A DNA stretch of 64,000 nt from Qipengyuania gelatinilytica (GCF_019711315.1 NZ_CP081294.1:2108001-2172000), one strand, 5' to 3'; positions 53,436 to 63,462 are shown, numbered from the stretch's first letter. A program made the numbers and translations. Notes: generated by a model not told the origin, from the sequence alone.

Positions 53436-56400
53436 ATGGTCGCAATTGGATTCGATTTCGAAAAGGAATTCTGGGTAAGGAATTCGTGGCAAGCCAAGCC
53501 GCAAAATTCTTCGCCCACCACCATTATTCCCGATCCCGGCCCTGCGCCCGATGTTCCCGAGATGACCGGGGAAATAGAGCCGACCGGCGACACAGTCATC
53601 GCATCCGACGAGATTTACTATTCCACAGTGTACAGCTCCCTGTTTCGTTATGGACAGGGCAACGTCGTCGAAAATAATGGTACTGTGTGGCTCGAAACCG
53701 ACGCCGGGAATGTATTCTTCTCCGTGGGTGTTTTTCCCGAGATCATCAATAACGGCCTGATTTATCTGCGGGGCGAAAGCCAGGTACAGCTCGCCCTCTC
53801 TTCCGATATCACGAATACGGGCGAAATTTACGGCATTTCCGAAGCCGGCTGGGCCCGCGTAATCCGTGGAGGCTTCCTCCTTCTGGAAAACTCCGGGCTC
53901 ATCGCTGCCCAAACGCTGCAATCCACCTTTTTCGACAACTCGGGCAACGCCACGGCCGTGACGGCATCCAGTGGCGGGATCATCAACAATGCATCCACCG
54001 GCCAGATTCTTGCCGAGGCTCCGGATCTTGCGATTGCCGTCAGCATCGGAAGCTACGACGGCGACTCCGGCGATCCGACTCTCACCAACCACGGCTTGAT
54101 CGAGGCCCATGCCACAACCCCGGACGGCATTTCCTTCGGCATCTACGCCACGCATGTCGGGGCGAGACCCGGCGCGCCGTCCTACAACCAGACGACCATC
54201 GTCAACCACGGGACCATTCGCGCTGAATTCGCGATCTACGGGACCGATGGCAGCAGCCCTCGTACCAATGCGATCGAGGAAATCATCAACACCGACACAG
54301 GCATCATCGATGGCCTGATTATTCTCGATTGGGGCGCGGACACGGTCCAGAATGACGGCCAGATCATCGGCCGCGTGCTCATGGGTGAGGGCGACGACTA
54401 TTACTTCGGCTCGGGCACGATCGACGGCTATGTCGACATGGGCTGGCACGACGACCTCTTCGACGGTTCGGCCAATACCGACCGGGCCACGGGCGGACGC
54501 GGCGACGATACGCTCAACGGCTTTGCCGGCGGGGACCTGCTCCTCGGCGGTTTCGGTGACGACGTGCTCGTCGGCGGCTCGGGCAATGACGGCCTGTTCG
54601 GCGAATATGGCAACGATACGATCCTCACCGAAGGCGGCGATTACGTCGAGGGCGGCTCGGGCGCCGATCGCATCGAGCTGGGCGATTACAGCTTCGAAAG
54701 GATCGACGGCGGGTCCGGTTTCGACGTCCTCGCCATGGCGCAGGGCGCGCGCAATTTCGGTCTTGCGGCGCTGGTCTCTGGCGGACGTCTGGCCGGGATC
54801 GACGCCATCGAGCTTCAGGGCGACCAGCAGCTGGCCATCGACACTGCTTCGATCGCGAAACTTAGCGACGACGCGACCACGTTGTGGGTCGATGCGACCG
54901 CAAGCGATACCGTCCATCTCGTAGGCCAGTGGACCCGGGGCGACGATGTCACCTTCGACGGCGTCGACTACGCAGTCTGGCAGAAGGGGGCTTACACCGT
55001 ACTCGTGACCGCGGTTTCGGCAGTCCAGGTCAATTCGACGCCGGGTTTTGCGGGACTCGATGCCGTGGCCGGAGGCGGAGCAGCCCTGCGGGCGAGCGAA
55101 GCGGCCGGAGTGGATTACACTCCGCGTGAAACCGTCCTGACGGCACATGGAGCATACGATTCCCGGCTGGATTCAGGAGAATATGACGAGTTCGTCGTCG
55201 ATGCCGATGAGGTATTCTACACCGCCGGCATCGATCCCGTTTTCCGGGCCGGGGACGGCCTTGATGCCTTCACGAACAATGGCGAGATTTACGCTTTCGA
55301 CGATGGGTACGTGACCGTAAACGGCCTGTCGTTGAGCAACAGCGGGTTCATCGACTTCACGAACAACGGACTAATCGCAGTCGAATCGACGGCGCCGTTG
55401 ACCGATCTCGGCGATCTGTTGGAAGTCTCGATTGGCGTCGGGGTTTACGGTGACACGCTGAATACCGGCACGATCTCTATCTTTTCCGAATTCGGCAATG
55501 TGCAAGCTGTCGAGAGCAGGAGCCCGTCCAGCCTGTTCGACAACACGGGCGAGGTGTTCGCAATCTCGGCGACCCGTTTTGCGGTGGGTGTCACTGCGAC
55601 CGGCGTGGACTTCAACGGTGACCGGATCTTCTATAACACCGGCCTGATTTACGCCGAGGGCGGCAACATCAGCGATCCCTGGAACGAGGACATTCCCGAC
55701 CTGAACCCGGTCGTGGGTTCCTCCGCGATCGGCCTTCGCATTTTCAAGGACGCGATCAACGACGGGACGATCATCGCCGCGCTTTCGCCCGATGCGGTCG
55801 CAGGTGCGCACACCGTAGGCGTGGTGGCCGGTGGTTCCGATACCTTCACCAACAATGGCGACATCACGGGCACCTATTCGCTCGTCCTGTTCGGCGGCAG
55901 CGGCGGAGGCGTCGTCAACAATGGCTTGATGGACGGCGACATCCTCCTTGTCGGCGGGGCCGAAGAATATGACGGCAGGAACGGCCAAATCGTCGGCACG
56001 GTCTACGGCATGGACGGCGACGATACCCTGCTGGGTGGCGCATTCGACGACATTTTCGACGGCGGCGCGGGCAACGACACCATGCGCGGCGGCGCGGGTA
56101 TCGATACCGCCCTTTACAACGAGGCGACGAGCGGCGTCCGGGTCAACCTCCTGGTCGGGGCGGCGCAAAATACGCAAGGCGCCGGTATCGATACGCTGCT
56201 CGGGTTCGAGAACCTCACCGGATCTGCTTACAACGACCAGCTGCGCGGCAATCTCGATGCCAATGTCCTGATCGGCCTTTCCGGCAACGACTCGCTCTTC
56301 GGCAATGACGGCGACGACGTCCTCGAAGGCGGCGATGGGAACGACCGGCTTTACGGCGGCAAAGGCGCGGACATCATGGATGGTGGCGCGGGCAATGACC

Positions 56401-57140
56401 TTTACGTCGTCGACAATGCGGGTGACGTCGTGATCGACCAGCTTGGCGGCTACAATATCGTGCGCGCCAGCGTGGATTTCATCCTTCCCGACGAAATCCA
56501 GAAACTGTTCCTCACCGGAGCCGCGAGTTCGGGCACCGGCAACGCTCGCAATAATGTCATCATCGGCAGCGGTAACGACGACACGCTCTCGGGCCTCGGC
56601 GGGGCGGACCGCCTGATCGGCGGCAACGGCCGGGACGACCTGTTCGGCGGCTCCGGCTTGGACGAGTTGTTTGGCGGCAATGATGCCGACATGCTCGACG
56701 GCGGCGGCCAGGACGACGTCCTGTGGGGCGGCGCGGGCAACGACATCCTGCTCGGTGGCAATGGCAACGACGGGCTCGACGGGGGTGCCGGTACCGACAT
56801 TCTCACCGGCGGCGAGGGTGCGGACACGTTCTTCTTCCGCAGCGCAGCCGACTTGTCGGACAAGGCCTGGAATGCCGACCGCATCACCGATTTCGACCGC
56901 GCGGCGGGTGACACAATCAACCTGTGGGGCATCGACGCCGACACGAATGCGGCGGGCAACCAGGCCTTCACCTTCATTGGAACGGCGGCCTTCAGCGGCA
57001 CTGCTGGCGAGCTTCGCTATGTCTCCGACGGGGCGGGCGGCCTGCGCGTCCTGATGGACACGGACGGGGACGGCGCCGCCGATCTCAACTTCCTGCTGTC
57101 CGATCTCACCGACCTGCAGGCGAGCGACTTCGTGCTCTGA
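53436..57140 (+). CDS. Large RTX (haemolysin-type calcium-binding) secreted protein 2
   Basis: 1234 aa paralogue of the preceding gene, with the same two-module layout: beta-helix-like NG repeats, RTX nonapeptides at about 352-420, a linker (VNSTPGFAGLDAVAGGGAAL), a second repeat module, RTX at about 856-890, 945-995 and 1048-1135, and the same C-terminal NLWGIDADTNAAGNQAFTFI ... ASDFVL ending. GAGGG lies before the ATG. Tandem duplication is therefore evident. Calcium would fold the RTX blocks outside the cell. No T1SS ABC transporter, membrane fusion or TolC gene is nearby. Confidence 0.86.
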   Translation: MVAIGFDFEKEFWVRNSWQAKPQNSSPTTIIPDPGPAPDVPEMTGEIEPTGDTVIASDEIYYSTVYSSLFRYGQGNVVENNGTVWLETDAGNVFFSVGVFPEIINNGLIYLRGESQVQLALSSDITNTGEIYGISEAGWARVIRGGFLLLENSGLIAAQTLQSTFFDNSGNATAVTASSGGIINNASTGQILAEAPDLAIAVSIGSYDGDSGDPTLTNHGLIEAHATTPDGISFGIYATHVGARPGAPSYNQTTIVNHGTIRAEFAIYGTDGSSPRTNAIEEIINTDTGIIDGLIILDWGADTVQNDGQIIGRVLMGEGDDYYFGSGTIDGYVDMGWHDDLFDGSANTDRATGGRGDDTLNGFAGGDLLLGGFGDDVLVGGSGNDGLFGEYGNDTILTEGGDYVEGGSGADRIELGDYSFERIDGGSGFDVLAMAQGARNFGLAALVSGGRLAGIDAIELQGDQQLAIDTASIAKLSDDATTLWVDATASDTVHLVGQWTRGDDVTFDGVDYAVWQKGAYTVLVTAVSAVQVNSTPGFAGLDAVAGGGAALRASEAAGVDYTPRETVLTAHGAYDSRLDSGEYDEFVVDADEVFYTAGIDPVFRAGDGLDAFTNNGEIYAFDDGYVTVNGLSLSNSGFIDFTNNGLIAVESTAPLTDLGDLLEVSIGVGVYGDTLNTGTISIFSEFGNVQAVESRSPSSLFDNTGEVFAISATRFAVGVTATGVDFNGDRIFYNTGLIYAEGGNISDPWNEDIPDLNPVVGSSAIGLRIFKDAINDGTIIAALSPDAVAGAHTVGVVAGGSDTFTNNGDITGTYSLVLFGGSGGGVVNNGLMDGDILLVGGAEEYDGRNGQIVGTVYGMDGDDTLLGGAFDDIFDGGAGNDTMRGGAGIDTALYNEATSGVRVNLLVGAAQNTQGAGIDTLLGFENLTGSAYNDQLRGNLDANVLIGLSGNDSLFGNDGDDVLEGGDGNDRLYGGKGADIMDGGAGNDLYVVDNAGDVVIDQLGGYNIVRASVDFILPDEIQKLFLTGAASSGTGNARNNVIIGSGNDDTLSGLGGADRLIGGNGRDDLFGGSGLDELFGGNDADMLDGGGQDDVLWGGAGNDILLGGNGNDGLDGGAGTDILTGGEGADTFFFRSAADLSDKAWNADRITDFDRAAGDTINLWGIDADTNAAGNQAFTFIGTAAFSGTAGELRYVSDGAGGLRVLMDTDGDGAADLNFLLSDLTDLQASDFVL

Positions 57141-57244
57141 CGCACCGCTCGCCGCGGGCCTGTGGTCGAATCCCGTTTGCGATTCCGTCCAGCATGCCTA
57201 AGTTTCTCTCCGAAACCGATTCTGCGTTTTGAGGAGAGAGAGCC

Positions 57245-58669
57245 ATGACCACCACATATGCGAACCTGATCGACGGCGAGATGGTGACGACGAGCAATAC
57301 GTTCGAAGTCGTCAATCCGGCCAATGAAGAGGTCGTGGGTCTCGTCCCCTCCTGCGGTAAGGACGAGCTCGACCGTGCGGTCGCCGCTGCCCGCCGCGCA
57401 TTCAAGACCTGGAAGAAGACCAGCGCGGAAGAGCGCCAGAAGGTCGTCATGGGCATTTCGGCCGCCATCAAGGAAAACGCTGACGAGCTGTTCCGCCTGC
57501 TCACCACCGAACAGGGCAAGCCGCATGCGCAGGCCCAGCAGGAAATCTACGGCGCAGCAGGCCTCGCCGCCGCGCAGTCGACGCTGACGCTCGATGACGT
57601 GATCAATCAGGATGACGACACGCGCCTCAGCCGTACGCGCCGTGTACCGGTGGGCGTGGTCGGCGGCATCGTCCCGTGGAACTTCCCCGTCATGATGGCG
57701 ATCCAGAAAATCGTGCCCGCGCTGATTTCCGGCTGCACCATCGTATTGAAGCCTTCGCCCTTCACTCCGCTCACCACGCTGCGGATTGCCGAGCTGATCA
57801 AGGATGTCGTGCCCGCCGGAACGGTCAACATCATCACCGGCCCCGACGAACTCGGCCCGATGATCACCGAGCACCCCGATATCGACAAGATCACTTTCAC
57901 CGGCTCGACCGCAACGGGCAAGAAGATCATGGAAGGCGCTGCGGGCGACCTGAAGCGCATCACGCTGGAGCTCGGCGGTAACGACGCCTCGATCGTCCTG
58001 CCAGATGCCGATGTCGAAGCGGTTGCGCAGCAGCTTTTCTGGTCGAGCTTCTCGAACGCGGGCCAGATCTGCGTCGCGGCCAAGCGCATCTACATCCACG
58101 AGGACATTTACGACGACCTGTCGAAGGCCATTGCGGAATACGCCAAGACCGTGGTCGTTGGCGACGGTTCGCAGCAGGGGACGGGTGTCGGCCCGATCCA
58201 GAACAAGAAGCAGTTCGACCGCGTGTGCGAGCTCATCCAGGATGCCAAGGACAATGGCTACCAGTTCTTGACCGGCGGCGAGGTCGACCCTTCGGGCACC
58301 GGCTATTACGTGCCGATCACCATTCTCGACAATCCGCCCGAAGATGCCCGCATCGTGGCTGAAGAACAGTTCGGTCCGGTCATGCCGCTGATGAAGTTCG
58401 GCAGCGTCGAAGAAGCGATCGAGCGCGCCAACAATTCGGAATACGGCCTTGCCGGCGCTGTCTGGACAAAGGACACCGACAAGGGCGTCGAGATCGCCGA
58501 ACAGCTCGAAACGGGCACCGTGTGGATCAACGAATTCCTGCACATCTCGCCGCTTGCGCCCTTCGGCGGGCACAAGCAGTCGGGCATAGGCGCGGAATAC
58601 GGCATCGATGGCCTGAAGGAATTCACCTATGCGCAGGTGATCACGGTCAAGCGCGACGCCGTCGTCTGA
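57245..58669 (+). CDS. Aldehyde dehydrogenase family protein
   Basis: 474 aa NAD(P)-dependent aldehyde oxidase. Catalytic C276 in NAGQICVAAKR, general base E242 in LELGGNDASIV, cofactor segments VPWNFPVMMAIQ and FTGSTATGKKIM. GAGGAGAGAGAG before the ATG. The Cys neighbourhood NAGQICVA and length fit the general aldehyde/succinate-semialdehyde group. Transcribed alone; the substrate is unknown. Confidence 0.94.
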   Translation: MTTTYANLIDGEMVTTSNTFEVVNPANEEVVGLVPSCGKDELDRAVAAARRAFKTWKKTSAEERQKVVMGISAAIKENADELFRLLTTEQGKPHAQAQQEIYGAAGLAAAQSTLTLDDVINQDDDTRLSRTRRVPVGVVGGIVPWNFPVMMAIQKIVPALISGCTIVLKPSPFTPLTTLRIAELIKDVVPAGTVNIITGPDELGPMITEHPDIDKITFTGSTATGKKIMEGAAGDLKRITLELGGNDASIVLPDADVEAVAQQLFWSSFSNAGQICVAAKRIYIHEDIYDDLSKAIAEYAKTVVVGDGSQQGTGVGPIQNKKQFDRVCELIQDAKDNGYQFLTGGEVDPSGTGYYVPITILDNPPEDARIVAEEQFGPVMPLMKFGSVEEAIERANNSEYGLAGAVWTKDTDKGVEIAEQLETGTVWINEFLHISPLAPFGGHKQSGIGAEYGIDGLKEFTYAQVITVKRDAVV

Positions 58670-58760
58670 CAAAGGCCAGGGATTTCCGATTCCGGGTCCC
58701 GACTCGGATAATTGCGCGATAAGCAGCGTGCGCGGTCGACCAAGCGAATGGAATGACCAT

Positions 58761-59165
58761 ATGCGCACGCTTGCTTCAATCGCCCTGCCGTTCGTCCTGA
58801 TAGCCTGCTCTGGCCAGCAAGCCGAAGAGCCTGTCGTCGAGGAAACGGTGGCAGCCGTCGAAGAACCCGCAGTCACTGCTGCCAACGGCATCGAGCCGGG
58901 CAAATACGAGGTCAGCTGGGAAGACGGAACGGCCTCTGTGATGGAGACCCGGGCCGACGGGACCTACACTGCCACCGCACCCGACGGCACTGTGATCAAC
59001 GGCACATGGGTGGTGACCGACGGCAAGTCCTGCTTCACTCCCGAAGGCGGCGATGGGGTCTGCTGGACCGAGGGGGCGACGGGAGAAGGCGGCAGCTTCA
59101 CGGCGAATTTCGACGAAGGTGTCACGGTGACCGTCACCCCGCGGGTAGTTGCTCCAGCCGAATAG
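58761..59165 (+). CDS. Small hypothetical lipoprotein
   Basis: 134 aa from MRTLASIALPFVLIAC, a lipoprotein signal ending in IAC. An acidic linker (EEPVVEETVAAVEE) precedes a compact beta-rich domain (GKYEVSWEDGTASVMETRAD, GTWVVTDGKSCFT, GVCWTEGATGEGG) with two cysteines that could form a disulphide. Not recognised as a named family. The upstream ATG (58728) would give an unlikely N-terminus. Confidence 0.75.
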   Translation: MRTLASIALPFVLIACSGQQAEEPVVEETVAAVEEPAVTAANGIEPGKYEVSWEDGTASVMETRADGTYTATAPDGTVINGTWVVTDGKSCFTPEGGDGVCWTEGATGEGGSFTANFDEGVTVTVTPRVVAPAE

Positions 59166-59259
59166 GCTGAAAGCTGCATTGATGAGCACTTCCATGACCA
59201 TCGCGCGTGCCTAAAGTGCGCGCGATGACCCGCATGGGGCTCCGCGATCTGGTCGCTGG

Positions 59260-61269
59260 TCAGGCTGTCCGGCGACCAGCGTGGGCAGATGGACGGGAGC
59301 CATCGCCCCGGGCCATGAGCCGGGCGAAATCTTCATCGATCAGTGCGGTCTCGCTGATCGTGCGAACCATGCTGGTGCCGAGGAAAATCTCATATTCCCC
59401 GCTGGGTACCACGAATGTGCTGCCCGACGTGCGCTTCCCGATATCTTCCCGCGTGATCTCGAAGGATAAGTATTGCCGCTCGCCAGGGCGGAGGCTGACC
59501 CGCGAGATGTCGACAAGGCGTGGCTTGGTACCCTTCTCCGCAAGGTGCCGGACATATAGCTGGGCCGTCTCGGTACCTTCACGATCACCGACATTGCGCA
59601 AGGCTCCATTGACCCGGATGCGGCCCGCATGGAAATCCAGGGCAAGGTCGGTCATCGCAAAATCGGCATAGGACTCACCATGTCCGAACGGCAGGCCTGG
59701 CCGATCCTTGGTGCCGGGAAGACCATGGACAAGCTTGCCCGAAGGACTGGCCTCTGCAGTGAGGAGCTCGGCAATCGCGTGGCCGGCCATTGCGCCGAGT
59801 TCACCAGCATGCAGGACGCTCGGCAGGTTCCGGCCTTCGATGACAGGGTCGATTGCCGTCGTTCCGATTGTGACCAGCACGGTCTGGCCGTTGGATCGTG
59901 ACAGCGAGGTGAGCAATTGCTGCTGCGCTTCTCCCAAGGTTGCACTCTGGCCGGTGGGCAGCACGACGACGACGGTCCCGGCGCGCTTTGCCGCTTCGCA
60001 GGCCATGCCGATCGCCATGCGATCCGCGTCGATCAGCCTGTCTACCGGTGTTCCGTTGTTGCGCAGGGCAAGGCCGGGAACGTAGCGATGCGGCACACCG
60101 AGCTGTTCGAGCCCGTCGATGACGCTTGCTGCAAGGCCTTCCCGACCGCCGAGCGAGATCTGCCGGTCGCTCGCTGCAGGGCCGACGATCAGGATCTCGC
60201 CGGAATCGATGCCCAGCGGAAGCGTGGCGGGCATGTTCCGAAGCAATACCGCGCAGCGCCGCGCCAGGTCGAGCGCGACCTCGCGATTGTGGGCGGGCAT
60301 GGGTGGCTTGGCGCGCGTTTTTGCCAGCTTTCCGGACAGTGCCTGGCCGAACAGGCCGGTCCTGTACTTGGCGCGCAAAACTCTCGCCACCGCATCTTCG
60401 AAGCGCTGCTCGGATATCCGGTTCGTCGTCACCGCCTCGACCAGGGAATCCAGCGGCATCGAAGAATGCGACACACCCTCCATCGAGAAGCTCGCCTCGC
60501 TGGCCAGCGCATCCCATTCGGGCAGGACAATACCGTCATAGCCGCCCGGACGGGAAACTGTTGCCAGATGCGGTGCTATCGCGGTGCGTGTGCCTTCGGA
60601 AAGGCGGTGCAGGGCGATGGCACCGACACCGGATCGCGCGAAGACTTCCGAGCACAGGGTAAGGGCCGCTTCGTGGAGAGGCTCGCCGCCCTGAGCTTGC
60701 GCTTGGGTCAGGTCGAGGCAGGCGAGTATTGCAGCACCGTCCTTGTCATCCGCGCCTTGAAGCCCGTCGATGAAAGCTGCGGCAAGGATGCTTGCGAGCC
60801 GATCGTGATCCGCGTGGAAGGCTTCATTCTGCTTCCCGCATCCCTCGCCAAGGCAAACCTCGGGGCCGAGGCCCCAGTTGACGCCCTTGTCGGCTGCTTC
60901 GCTGGCGATGATCCGACCTGCCTTGGCAAGCGCTTCGGGATCGAAACTCGCCGCCATGGTGGCCGGTGCGGGGAACTGGGTGTCGAAGCCCGACGCGATC
61001 CTGCCAGTGAAAAGCAGCGGCAGGCCGAGGCGGGTTTCCTCCTGCGCCATCTGCTGCAGCGCTTGGGCCTGAGCATGGTCGGCGACGCCGCGCACTATGC
61101 CGATGCGGCCTGCACGCAGCGCGCGGGTGAAGCTTTCCGCTGCTTCGGGCTGGTCGGAGTCCGGTGCCGGCCTGATCGCAAGTTGGCCCGCCTTCTCGAG
61201 CAGGGTCATATGCGCCAGCATGTCGCTGACGAAGCGCTCGCAATCTGGATCGGCATGGAACCGGCTCAT
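59260..61269 (-). CDS. Glycoside hydrolase family 3 homologue lacking key catalytic residues
   Basis: 669 aa from MSRFHADPDCERFVSDML; the open frame continues upstream but that part looks non-coding. Layout is that of GH3 beta-glucosidases: TIM-like domain (VNWGLGPEVCLG, GYDGIVLPEWDALAS), alpha/beta sandwich (RCAVLLRN, ILIVGPAAS) and a C-terminal fibronectin III-like domain (TAQLYVRHLAEKGTKPR). The nucleophile motif SDW is replaced by PEW (E251), the KHF substrate motif by a non-matching stretch near CLDLTQA, and the RN-E motif is lost. Probably inactive or changed in function. Confidence 0.85.
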   Translation of the reverse strand: MSRFHADPDCERFVSDMLAHMTLLEKAGQLAIRPAPDSDQPEAAESFTRALRAGRIGIVRGVADHAQAQALQQMAQEETRLGLPLLFTGRIASGFDTQFPAPATMAASFDPEALAKAGRIIASEAADKGVNWGLGPEVCLGEGCGKQNEAFHADHDRLASILAAAFIDGLQGADDKDGAAILACLDLTQAQAQGGEPLHEAALTLCSEVFARSGVGAIALHRLSEGTRTAIAPHLATVSRPGGYDGIVLPEWDALASEASFSMEGVSHSSMPLDSLVEAVTTNRISEQRFEDAVARVLRAKYRTGLFGQALSGKLAKTRAKPPMPAHNREVALDLARRCAVLLRNMPATLPLGIDSGEILIVGPAASDRQISLGGREGLAASVIDGLEQLGVPHRYVPGLALRNNGTPVDRLIDADRMAIGMACEAAKRAGTVVVVLPTGQSATLGEAQQQLLTSLSRSNGQTVLVTIGTTAIDPVIEGRNLPSVLHAGELGAMAGHAIAELLTAEASPSGKLVHGLPGTKDRPGLPFGHGESYADFAMTDLALDFHAGRIRVNGALRNVGDREGTETAQLYVRHLAEKGTKPRLVDISRVSLRPGERQYLSFEITREDIGKRTSGSTFVVPSGEYEIFLGTSMVRTISETALIDEDFARLMARGDGSRPSAHAGRRTA

Positions 61270-61570
61270 GCGCGCAGTCCCCCGCGCCCGCACAAGCGTG
61301 CAGCTTCGCTGATCCCGATGCCGGCGAGCGATTGCCCGAGCACAAAACCTCCCAGTCGATGCGAGAGGATGTGGATCGGCACGTCCCCTCAAGAGCGCGC
61401 CGATCGAAAGCCGGATGGGCCGGCAATCGGTGCCCCGAAGCGAGGGATCCTGCGCCCGAATGGTAAATTTCACGTAAGCCTGCGCAGGAACGGGTCATTG
61501 GGGCGGCCGAAGCAAAGCTTTCGACAAGACGATTTACGACATAACAATATCTTTATATGTAGGTCAGGCG
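61270..61570. other. Intergenic region between the GH3 homologue and the methionine operon
   Basis: 301 bp between divergent genes. No convincing gene is seen: the upstream extension of the GH3 frame and two overlapping frames look non-coding. The right end becomes AT-rich and contains the palindrome before the ArsR-methyltransferase gene. It must carry promoters of both divergent units. Confidence 0.6.
61539..61560. promoter_or_regulatory. AT-rich palindrome before the ArsR-methyltransferase gene
   Basis: An imperfect 22-bp palindrome with arms ACATAACAATA and TCTTTATATGT (8 of 11 paired positions match), 10 bp before the ATG at 61571. ArsR-family regulators bind such AT-rich inverted repeats, often in their own promoter. 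The downstream metF-metH genes suggest a methionine/SAM-responsive site like those of SahR-type regulators (inference). Confidence 0.5.
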
Positions 61571-62542
61571 ATGCGCACCGAAACACTCTTCCGCGCCCTG
61601 GCCGACCCGACCCGGCTGAGGATCATGCGACTGCTTGGCTCGATGGAGCTGGCGGTGGGCGAAATCGCGCAGGTCCTCGGGCAAAGCCAGCCGCGCGTGT
61701 CGCGCCATGTGGGCATATTGTGCGACGCGGGACTCGCCGAACGCAGGCGTGAGGGAAGCTGGATATTCCTTCGCGCACAAACCGAAGGACAGGGTGCGGT
61801 CCCGCTGCGATCGGATGTCGCCCGCCTCCTGACCCGGGCCGAATCCGCCGATCCTGCCTTTGGCGAACAATGCGAGGCCGATCGCCGCAAACTCGCCGAA
61901 ATCCGTGATGCACGCGAGGAACAGGCGCAACAGTATTTCGCCGACCATGCTCATGACTGGGACGAATTACGCCGTCTCCATTCCTCCGACGAACAGGTCG
62001 AAGCGGCGCTTTCCAGGGCGCTTGGCGACAAGCGTCTGGGCCGCCTGCTGGATATCGGAACGGGCACCGGCCGCATGGCGGAACTCTTTGCTGAAGGGGC
62101 GGACCACATCGTCGCGCTCGACAAGAGCCTTGCCATGCTTCGCGTCGCCCGCGCCAAGCTGCAGCACCTGCCGGCCGAACGCGTGGAACTCGTTCAGGGC
62201 GATTTTTCCGGCCTGCCGTTTCCGCCGGCCAGCTTCGACACGGTGTTGTTCCATCAGGTTCTCCATTTCGCGCACAGCCCAGCTGCCGCACTCTACGAGG
62301 CCGCCCGCGTGACGCGTGCCGGGGGCCGGATCGCGATCGTCGATTTCGCCGCCCACCAGCGCGAGGAATTGCGCGACCGCCATGCGCACGCGCGCCTCGG
62401 CTTTGAAGATTCGCACATGCGCGACCTGCTCGACGATGCCGGTTTCGACGTCGGCGATCCCGTGTCACTGGAAGACGGCGAACTGGTGGTGAAAATCTGG
62501 GTCGCCGCGCGGCGGCGCATACAGGAAAGGAATTCGGCATGA
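61571..62542 (+). CDS. ArsR-type regulator fused to a SAM-dependent methyltransferase
   Basis: 323 aa. Residues 1-~95 form an ArsR winged helix (RALADPTRLRIMRLLGSMEL, GQSQPRVSRHVGILCDAGLA). A linker leads to a class I methyltransferase (about 150-310) with SAM loop LLDIGTGTGRMAELF and VELVQGDFSGLPFPPASFD. Cysteine metal sites of classical ArsR sensors are absent. The fusion suggests sensing of SAM or S-adenosylhomocysteine to control the adjacent methionine genes. Its stop overlaps metF by ATGA. Confidence 0.88.
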   Translation: MRTETLFRALADPTRLRIMRLLGSMELAVGEIAQVLGQSQPRVSRHVGILCDAGLAERRREGSWIFLRAQTEGQGAVPLRSDVARLLTRAESADPAFGEQCEADRRKLAEIRDAREEQAQQYFADHAHDWDELRRLHSSDEQVEAALSRALGDKRLGRLLDIGTGTGRMAELFAEGADHIVALDKSLAMLRVARAKLQHLPAERVELVQGDFSGLPFPPASFDTVLFHQVLHFAHSPAAALYEAARVTRAGGRIAIVDFAAHQREELRDRHAHARLGFEDSHMRDLLDDAGFDVGDPVSLEDGELVVKIWVAARRRIQERNSA

Positions 62543-63459
62543 GCCCCACGCTTGACCAGATGCGCGAGGCACAGCGGGCGCTTGAGACGCCGCTCTTCTC
62601 CGGCCTGCCCGGCGATATCGAGGTGAGCTTCGAATTCTTCCCGCCCAAGACCGAGAAGATGGCCGAAACGCTGTGGCAGAGCGTCGAGACCTTGAAGCCG
62701 CTCGACCCGCGATTCCTGTCGGTGACATATGGTGCCGGCGGATCGACCCGCGAGCGCACGCATGAGGCCGTGCGCCGGATCGTGGGCGAAACCGATATCC
62801 CGGCTGCGGCGCACCTGACCTGCGTCGATGCGACTCGCGAGGAAGTCGACGAGGTTGCGCGCGAATACTGGGAGGAAGGCGTTCGCCACATTGTCGCGTT
62901 GCGCGGTGATGCGCCCGATGGAAGCGGGACCTACACGCCGCATCCCGGTGGCTATGAGAATGCTGCCGATCTCATCGCGGGGCTCAAGAAGGTCGCCGAT
63001 TTCGAGATTTCGGTCGCAGCCTATCCCGAAGTCCATCCGGATTCGCCCGACCGACAGGCCGACCTCGACAATCTGAAGCGCAAGTTCGACGCCGGTGCGA
63101 CGCGCGCCATCACCCAGTTCTTCTTCGACCCCGAATGCTTCTTCGACTTCCGCGACAAGGCAGCCGCTGCAGGGATCGAGGGCGAGATCGTGCCCGGCAT
63201 CATGCCGGTGCTGAGCTTTGCCGCAGTCCAGCGCATGTCGGGCCTGTGCGGCACCGCGATCCCCGACTGGATGGAAGGGCTGTTCGACGGTCTCGATGAA
63301 CGCCCCGAGGCGCGCCAGCTGGTCAGCGCCACCATCGCCGCCGAAATGTGCCGCCGCCTTTATGCCGGCGGTGTCCGCCAGTTCCACTTCTACACCCTCA
63401 ACCGCGCCGAGCTGAGCTATGCGATCTGCCATATGCTCGGCCTGCGCCCGAAAGCGTAG
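62539..63459 (+). CDS. metF: 5,10-Methylenetetrahydrofolate reductase
   Basis: 306 aa TIM-barrel flavoprotein that makes 5-methyl-THF for methionine synthase. E30 in VSFEFFPPKTEKM, AAHLTCVDATRE, VALRGDAPDG, AAYPEVHPDSPD and TQFFFDPECFFDF are the family blocks. Coupled to the ArsR-methyltransferase gene (ATGA) and followed 3 bp later by metH. Confidence 0.96.
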   Translation: MSPTLDQMREAQRALETPLFSGLPGDIEVSFEFFPPKTEKMAETLWQSVETLKPLDPRFLSVTYGAGGSTRERTHEAVRRIVGETDIPAAAHLTCVDATREEVDEVAREYWEEGVRHIVALRGDAPDGSGTYTPHPGGYENAADLIAGLKKVADFEISVAAYPEVHPDSPDRQADLDNLKRKFDAGATRAITQFFFDPECFFDFRDKAAAAGIEGEIVPGIMPVLSFAAVQRMSGLCGTAIPDWMEGLFDGLDERPEARQLVSATIAAEMCRRLYAGGVRQFHFYTLNRAELSYAICHMLGLRPKA

Positions 63460-63462
63460 CCC

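Noticed and set aside
61270..61473. N-terminal extension of the GH3 homologue
   Set aside because: The extra 68 residues are arginine-rich and unlike any signal or domain; the family start fits MSRFHAD.
59917..61752. 611-codon plus-strand frame opposite the GH3 homologue
   Set aside because: It runs through the start of the ArsR-methyltransferase gene and has no domain; the minus-strand GH3 domains are clear.
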